64,000 nt of DNA from contig JAAVAO010000015.1 in assembly GCA_014803985.1 (NCBI GenBank), forward strand, positions 2,855 through 66,854, written 5' to 3'. Position numbers and translations under genes: made by a program. Numbering within the stretch: the stretch's first letter is position 1; every line of letters begins with the position of its first letter. Under the pieces are notes generated by a model. The model had not been told where the DNA came from, did no database searches, and saw only the letters and a program-made list of their open reading frames with translations. The stretch is from Treponema sp. GTDB lineage: Bacteria; Spirochaetota; Spirochaetia; Treponematales; Treponemataceae. Below, piece after piece: positions 58,802-64,000 of this stretch.

Positions 58802-59731
58802 GTGAAAGTTCGTTTTTGGGGGGTGAGAGGCTCCCTTGCTTCTCCTCTTGTCGCCAGGCAAATTCAATCAAAAATTTCTGCTGTAGTTCAGCGAATTACT
58901 GCAAAAGACATAGAGTCTGCAGATACTCGTGAGCGTTTTATTTCGGAATTACCTGCATGGATTTTCGGAACGGTCGGTGGGAACACTCCTTGCGTTGAAG
59001 TGAGGGGCAATGATGGAACGGAAATAATACTTGATGCTGGCACAGGTATTTATGGTCTTGGCAAGTCAAAGAATTTACCCAAAAATAAGAATTTTAATGT
59101 GTTTCTCTCTCATTTTCATTGGGATCATATTCAGGGGTTTCCTTTTTTTGACCCGATTTTTGATTCAGAGGCTAAAATATATGTGTATTCTGCGCTTGCA
59201 AGTGCAGAAACGTTGCTCCGCGCTCAGCAAACAATGCCTTATTTTCCAGCGGAAATGGGCGATAATGTTACATTTAAAACAAAAAACTCTGGAGATACAT
59301 TTTCGCTGGGCGATTTTGTTGTATCGCTTTGCAAAATGACTCATCCTGGCGACTCCCACAGTTTTTCATTTTCAGAAAATGGAAGGAAATTGGTTTATGC
59401 AACTGATGTTGAATTAAACAGACAGGATTTTGAAGAAACCGCAGAGCATATATCCGTATTTAAAGATGCTGACTGTATCATTTTGGATTCGCAGTATACA
59501 GTTAATGAATCCCATAAAAAAGTGAACTGGGGGCATTCCTCTTTTTGCTATGCGGTGGACTTTGCTGCACGCTGGAACATAAAAAATTTGTATTTGTTTC
59601 ATCACGAGCCGTCTTATGATGATAAAAAGTTAAATTCGCTTGAAAAATCGGCTCGTTGGTATGCTAAAAATATAGTCCATTCTGATGTCAATATTTTTTT
59701 GGCAAAGGAAGGCTTGGAATTTGAGCTTTGA
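58802..59731 (+). CDS. MBL-fold metal-dependent hydrolase
   Basis: A 309-residue metallo-beta-lactamase-fold protein. V-R-G-S-L-A-S-P at the start and G-G-N-T-P-C-V-E-V resemble the phosphoribosyl-cyclic-phosphate and related phosphodiesterase branch. H-F-H-W-D-H (about 104-109) and H-P-G-D-S, Y-A-T-D-V-E, F-H-H-E-P supply the metal ligands. Substrate unknown. The start is GTG 58802, with a GGTGGA site. It precedes mltG without a gap, in an operon with dnaG and rpoD. Confidence 0.82.
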   Translation: MKVRFWGVRGSLASPLVARQIQSKISAVVQRITAKDIESADTRERFISELPAWIFGTVGGNTPCVEVRGNDGTEIILDAGTGIYGLGKSKNLPKNKNFNVFLSHFHWDHIQGFPFFDPIFDSEAKIYVYSALASAETLLRAQQTMPYFPAEMGDNVTFKTKNSGDTFSLGDFVVSLCKMTHPGDSHSFSFSENGRKLVYATDVELNRQDFEETAEHISVFKDADCIILDSQYTVNESHKKVNWGHSSFCYAVDFAARWNIKNLYLFHHEPSYDDKKLNSLEKSARWYAKNIVHSDVNIFLAKEGLEFEL

Positions 59732-59733
59732 AA

Positions 59734-60783
59734 ATGAGAGGAAAATACAAAACTGTTTGCATTATCTTGTTTTTACTCGTGCTGTTTTTTGCAGTGCCTT
59801 TTTCTATTGTAAAAATTAACACGCTTGCTGTATCTCCCGGTAAAACAGATTCAGAGAAAATTGAAGTGCCACAAGGAACTTCAGTCCGTGAAGTTTCTTT
59901 GGTTTTGGAACGAAAGCATCTTATTCACTCTTCATTCGTATTTTATATGATGGCGCGTTTTCCGATTGTCAAGGGCATTGTTACAGGGGATGCAACTCCT
60001 TTTTCACTACGAAGTGGAGTTTTTAAAATTTCACCATCCATGAACCTTTCAGAAATTCTTAAAGCCTTTTCATCTGATCAACAGGAATTTATACGGATTT
60101 CATTTCCAGAAGGACTTACCATTTCAAAGATTGCGCATCGTTTGGCGGATGCAGGGGTATGTTCCGCAGAGGATTTTCAGTCTGCCTCGAAAAACAAAAA
60201 TCTTTTAGAAAGATATGGCATAGAGGCAAGCAGTTTTGAAGGGTATCTTTTTCCCGACACGTACTTTTTTAATCCGTCAATGGAGGCAGAGTCTGTGGTT
60301 TTGTTAATGGCGGACAATTTTTTTAAAAAAATCAAGGAAATTCCACATTTCCCAGAAATGAATCGGCAAGAATTAAATGAAACTGTCATTTTAGCATCAA
60401 TTATTGAACGGGAATACAGAATTGCCGATGAAGCCCCGCTCATTGCAAGTGTATTTAAAAACCGCATTTCACATAATATCGGGCTTTATTCTTGCGCAAC
60501 AATTGAATATATCATTACGGAAATAGAGGGGAGAGAGCATCCTGATGTCATAACGTATGCAGATTTGGCGATTAACAGTCGATATAATACTTACAAGTGG
60601 GCAGGTCTTCCCCCCGGGGCAATTTCAAATCCAGGAATTATCGCATTGAATGCCGCTGCCAATCCTGAAAAAACAAACTATTATTACTTTCGCCTTGTTG
60701 ACGCAAATGCTGGCAGACACGTTTTTTCCCGTGATTTTTCAACCCATATAAACGAAGGCTACACTTACAGCATAAAGAAATAA
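59734..60783 (+). CDS. mltG: endolytic murein transglycosylase
   Basis: A 349-residue YceG/MltG protein: membrane helix (about 8-26), a LysM-like segment (I-E-V-P-Q-G-T-S-V-R-E-V-S-L-V-L) and the YceG domain with E-G-Y-L-F-P-D-T-Y, A-S-I-I-E-R-E-Y-R (catalytic Glu near 222) and I-N-S-R-Y-N-T-Y. It cleaves nascent peptidoglycan in the periplasm and sets glycan length. ATG 59734 is preferred to TTG 59728, which overlaps the upstream stop. Confidence 0.93.
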   Translation: MRGKYKTVCIILFLLVLFFAVPFSIVKINTLAVSPGKTDSEKIEVPQGTSVREVSLVLERKHLIHSSFVFYMMARFPIVKGIVTGDATPFSLRSGVFKISPSMNLSEILKAFSSDQQEFIRISFPEGLTISKIAHRLADAGVCSAEDFQSASKNKNLLERYGIEASSFEGYLFPDTYFFNPSMEAESVVLLMADNFFKKIKEIPHFPEMNRQELNETVILASIIEREYRIADEAPLIASVFKNRISHNIGLYSCATIEYIITEIEGREHPDVITYADLAINSRYNTYKWAGLPPGAISNPGIIALNAAANPEKTNYYYFRLVDANAGRHVFSRDFSTHINEGYTYSIKK

Positions 60784-60801
60784 TGTAAGGGGGCTTTGCA
60801 G

Positions 60802-62592
60802 ATGGCGGGATTTATTTCACAGGAAACAATAGATTTAGTTTTAAATAATACAGATATTGTGTCCTTAATTGGCGAATACACAAAGTTGGAGCCTCGTGGT
60901 TCTGATTACTGGGGGTGCTGTCCGTTTCACAGTGAAAAAACAGCATCCTTCCATGTCGAGCCTGACAAAAGGTTTTACTATTGCTTTGGATGTCGTGCGG
61001 CAGGCAACTCTATAAAATTCATTATGGAGCAGGAAAAACTTTCTTATGCAGAATCAATCGAATTTCTTGCAAAGAAAGCGGGCATTCCCATTAAATACGA
61101 GGAGGGCTACGAAAGGCCTGTTGAAGACAAAAAGACGAAGTTAATAGACGAGTATATTTCTCTTTATGAAAGAACTGCGTCTATGTTCCATTATATGCTG
61201 ACAGAAACAAGCCAGGGGGCGGCGGCTTTGGAGTATATCACAAAGCGCGGAATTTCAATGGAAACAATAAAGAAATTTAAATTGGGATATTCTCCTGCTG
61301 ACCGCCGATGGCTCAAAAAATTCCTGTTGAAAAAAAATTTTTCTGAACGCTTTTTAGATGAATCGGGACTGTTTAGCAGAAAATATCCTGAAATCGCGTT
61401 CTTTTCCAATAGGCTGATGTTTCCAATCTTTAACAGGCGCGGGCAGGTTGTGGCGTTCGGCGGTCGAAAACTCACCTCAAATCCCGACAGCCCAAAATAC
61501 ATAAATTCAGGGGATTTGATTCAGTATAAGAAAGGCGAAACGCTTTATGCGTTTCACTTTGCAAAAAAGGCAATTAAAGAGGCAAAACGGGTTGTGTTAT
61601 GCGAGGGGTATATGGACTGCATTGCCTATCACCAATGCGGAATTACCTATGCGGTTGCTCCCCTTGGAACTGCGCTCACTGATGAACAGATAAAGATGGT
61701 GCGTCCTTTTGTTAACGAAGTGTTGCTTTCTTTTGATTCTGACGAAGCGGGGCAGAATGCCACTATACGCGCAATTCTTATGCTTCGACAAAACAATGTT
61801 ACGGCTCGAATCATAAGGTTGAAGGGGGCAAAAGACCCTGCTGAAGTTATGATAAATTTTGGCCCTGAAACCTTGACAAACTTTGTAAACGGTGCTATCT
61901 TGGATAGCGACTTTTTATTATCTAGACTGGGGACTTTGTACCCTGTCGATACACCAGAGGGGAAAACAAAAGCTTCTCTTGAATTTTTCACCTATATTGA
62001 TTCCCTTCAGTCCTATACACAAAAGGAGTCAAGCTTGGAGCAGTTATGCCAGGCTTTTAATCTTAAGCCGGAGGCTGTAAGAAGAGATTTTCAAAACAGG
62101 GAAAAAGCCCATGAACGTTTGAAGTATCGGCAGCCAGCGTCGGACGTTGCGCCAAAAAGAATAGAGGCGACAGCAGAGTTGCGAAGTGTTCTGGCAATAA
62201 TAGCCGATTTAGACAAGTACGAAACAATTCGTTCTGAGATTTTTCCTGATGATTTTGATGATTTTTACGCTAAAACGCTTTTGTCGATTATTGAGGAGTG
62301 CTACAAAAAGAATTCATTAAATTTGCCTGAAATATTGGGTCATTGTGAAGATGAAAATCTTGCAAACTATATAGCCAGTTCAATTGCCTCTAATGAGTAT
62401 AGCAGGGATGTTGCTGAATCGGCTATACATGACTCGTTGCGAATGATACAGAGAAAAAGACTTTCACGGCAAAGAGACAAAATCATTGAGCGAATTCGTG
62501 ATTTTGATCGTGTTACTGAAGACGATAATGAACAGTATAAAGCACTGCTAAAGCAAAAGTTGGACTTGGATAGCCAACTTGCTAAAAAATAA
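60802..62592 (+). CDS. dnaG: DNA primase
   Basis: A 596-residue primase. A CHC2 zinc finger lies at the N-terminus (C40, H43, C61, C64). The catalytic core follows with F-G-G-R and TOPRIM motifs E-G-Y-M-D (about 270) and D-S-D-E-A-G-Q (about 313). The C-terminal helical part would bind DnaB. It makes RNA primers for replication. ATG 60802 is chosen over TTG 60796 because AAGGGGG lies about nine bases before it. It is followed by rpoD, the classical dnaG-rpoD order. Confidence 0.96.
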   Translation: MAGFISQETIDLVLNNTDIVSLIGEYTKLEPRGSDYWGCCPFHSEKTASFHVEPDKRFYYCFGCRAAGNSIKFIMEQEKLSYAESIEFLAKKAGIPIKYEEGYERPVEDKKTKLIDEYISLYERTASMFHYMLTETSQGAAALEYITKRGISMETIKKFKLGYSPADRRWLKKFLLKKNFSERFLDESGLFSRKYPEIAFFSNRLMFPIFNRRGQVVAFGGRKLTSNPDSPKYINSGDLIQYKKGETLYAFHFAKKAIKEAKRVVLCEGYMDCIAYHQCGITYAVAPLGTALTDEQIKMVRPFVNEVLLSFDSDEAGQNATIRAILMLRQNNVTARIIRLKGAKDPAEVMINFGPETLTNFVNGAILDSDFLLSRLGTLYPVDTPEGKTKASLEFFTYIDSLQSYTQKESSLEQLCQAFNLKPEAVRRDFQNREKAHERLKYRQPASDVAPKRIEATAELRSVLAIIADLDKYETIRSEIFPDDFDDFYAKTLLSIIEECYKKNSLNLPEILGHCEDENLANYIASSIASNEYSRDVAESAIHDSLRMIQRKRLSRQRDKIIERIRDFDRVTEDDNEQYKALLKQKLDLDSQLAKK

Positions 62593-62614
62593 AATTGAGG
62601 ATACAAAAACAGGT

Positions 62615-64000
62615 ATGGAGCAAGAATTAAATCCTTTAGTTCAAAAAATTTTGGATTATGCAAAAGACAAGACGGGAATCACCTATGATGAAATTGCAGA
62701 TATTGCTGGGCAAGACTTTGTGAATTCTCCTGAAATGGAGATCGTGCTTCAACATTTTGCAAAGCAGCATATAGAAATCGTTGAGGCTGGCATTATTGCA
62801 GAGGATGAAGACAGCGAAGATGATGAGGACGATGATGACGAGGTCACGGACGAGATTCTGCTAGAAGAAAATGAAGTTGTAGAAGAGGACTCCGAGAAAT
62901 TTTCAGATGAAAAAGGTCATCTTTTAAATGGTGACAAGGAATCCTCTATTGATGATCCCGTTAGACTGTATCTGCGTGAAATCGGCAAAGAAAGTCTTTT
63001 AGAGAAAGAGCAGGAAATTAGCCTTTCAAAGCAGATGGAAGCAGGAAAAAATATTATAAAGAATGTAATATTGAACTCTGGCATTATGATTCCTGAATTT
63101 TTTGCAGTGGCGCACAAGGCATTTACAAGAATTGATATGCATGAGCCGGGACGTCCGAGAAAGGAAATAAATGAAGAAATGGCGGAAAAACGCCGTCTGA
63201 AAAGTTGCTATAGCGAGTATATAAAACCTGTCCTTTCCGAAATGAAGCAATATATGGCGTTAAAAAAGCAAATGTTCGAGGCAAACCAAACAAGCAGAAT
63301 ATTTGACGATCCTCAATTAGTCGCTTTGCGTTCAAAAATTCAACCTGCACTTCAAAAAATTGATATACAGACGGAAGAACTTGATAAATTCACGCAGAAA
63401 TTTAAAGATGCTGTGAAAAAAATTGACGAATATCATCAAATACAAGAAAAAAAGATGAGGGAGTTGAGAATTTCAAACTCTCTTGAATTGCGTAGTTTGG
63501 GGCGTCGCATTTCAATCCGATCGGAGGCTGCAAAACTGGAAGAGGAATTGAATCTTCAGACGGACAGCATCCGTGAAAAGTATACACAAATTCAAAAAAT
63601 TGATAAAAAACTGCAACTTTTAGAGTATGAATTTGAAAACACGATTGATGAAATCATGGAAAAGAGCAAGGAAATTGAACGCGGCGCAAAAATGATGGAA
63701 GAGGCAAAGAACAAGCTCATAAACGCTAACTTGCGACTTGTCGTTTCCATTGCAAAAAAGTACACAAACCGCGGTTTGCAATTCTTTGATTTGGTGCAAG
63801 AAGGAAACATCGGCTTGATTAAAGCGGTTGAAAAATTTGAGTATAGCAAGGGATTTAAATTTTCAACGTATGCAACGTGGTGGGTTCGTCAAGCAATTAC
63901 CAGAAGTATTTCCGATCAAGCGCGCACAATTCGCGTTCCAGTTCACATGATTGAGCAAATAAATAAAGTTGTGCGTGAACAAAGGCAGCTTATGCAAAAA
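62615..64000 (+). CDS. rpoD: RNA polymerase sigma factor RpoD (5' part)
   Basis: The frame starts at ATG 62615 and continues without stop to the window edge (462 codons). Region 1.1 contains a very acidic run ([14 protein letters not shown], residues about 68-81). [11 protein letters not shown] marks region 1.2. A long nonconserved region follows, then regions 2.1-2.4: [36 protein letters not shown]. Regions 3 and 4 lie outside. It is the primary (housekeeping) sigma factor. No strong Shine-Dalgarno precedes it. Confidence 0.96.
   Translation, partial: MEQELNPLVQKILDYAKDKTGITYDEIADIAGQDFVNSPEMEIVLQHFAKQHIEIVEAGIIAEDEDSEDDEDDDDEVTDEILLEENEVVEEDSEKFSDEKGHLLNGDKESSIDDPVRLYLREIGKESLLEKEQEISLSKQMEAGKNIIKNVILNSGIMIPEFFAVAHKAFTRIDMHEPGRPRKEINEEMAEKRRLKSCYSEYIKPVLSEMKQYMALKKQMFEANQTSRIFDDPQLVALRSKIQPALQKIDIQTEELDKFTQKFKDAVKKIDEYHQIQEKKMRELRISNSLELRSLGRRISIRSEAAKLEEELNLQTDSIREKYTQIQKIDKKLQLLEYEFENTIDEIMEKSKEIERGAKMMEEAKNKLINANLRLVVSIAKKYTNRGLQFFDLVQEGNIGLIKAVEKFEYSKGFKFSTYATWWVRQAITRSISDQARTIRVPVHMIEQINKVVREQRQLMQK

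Overview
The window looks like a chromosomal segment of a Treponema-type spirochete (low GC, Gram-negative, host-associated and saccharolytic in character). The reasons are a P83/100-antigen homologue, LPP20- and CsgG-like envelope proteins, a BspA-type leucine-rich-repeat lipoprotein, a TrpR/YerC-family protein, and an mltG-dnaG-rpoD order at the right edge. All identifications come from reading translated sequence and motifs; no database search was possible.

Layout. 1-10.35 kb is a decayed surface-polysaccharide locus. It has an EpsG-like polymerase, several glycosyltransferases, a CDP-alditol-type cytidylyltransferase, an NAD-dependent epimerase and a TagF-like polymer transferase. It also has at least five broken genes, an inactive IS1595-type insertion sequence and several palindromic insertions. 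10.6-18.5 kb is an AT-rich accessory island: two small membrane-protein genes, then a strong promoter driving a three-gene operon (unknown 672-aa protein, ParA/MinD-like ATPase, 860-aa HD-domain protein). This operon is the best candidate in the window for an undescribed system. 19-23.5 kb is an iron-uptake operon (feoA, feoA, feoB and a small Cys-rich Feo partner) with palindromic operators over its promoter and a long chain of hairpins. 23.6-28.9 kb holds four co-directional envelope genes, one with a poly-G tract. 29-40.8 kb holds ordinary genes: rnz, a GldA/F/G-like ABC exporter, a CPBP protease, a PilZ protein, a truncated ComEC and rsmA. 41-43.7 kb is the BspA-like lipoprotein. 44.3-47.5 kb is an overlapping YggS/RluD cluster. 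47.5-58.5 kb has tRNA-Leu, a TrpR-like regulator, fumC, a malate/lactate dehydrogenase, manA, ugd, P83/100, trpS, a third pseudouridine synthase and a YuiD-like protein. 58.5-64 kb has tRNA-Thr, tRNA-Tyr and a collinear MBL-mltG-dnaG-rpoD run; rpoD is cut by the window edge.

How parts work together. The polysaccharide genes suggest a phosphodiester (teichoic-acid-like) surface polymer plus uronic-acid chemistry, now partly lost. The intact ugd and manA at 51-53.6 kb could still supply UDP-glucuronate and mannose precursors. fumC lies beside a dehydrogenase whose substrate-specificity residue is the malate-type arginine, which would give a fumarate-malate-oxaloacetate pair. A recurring theme between genes is short hairpins with changing stems but a similar loop, plus a five-copy tandem array beside ugd. 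These look like a dispersed repeat family of this genome.
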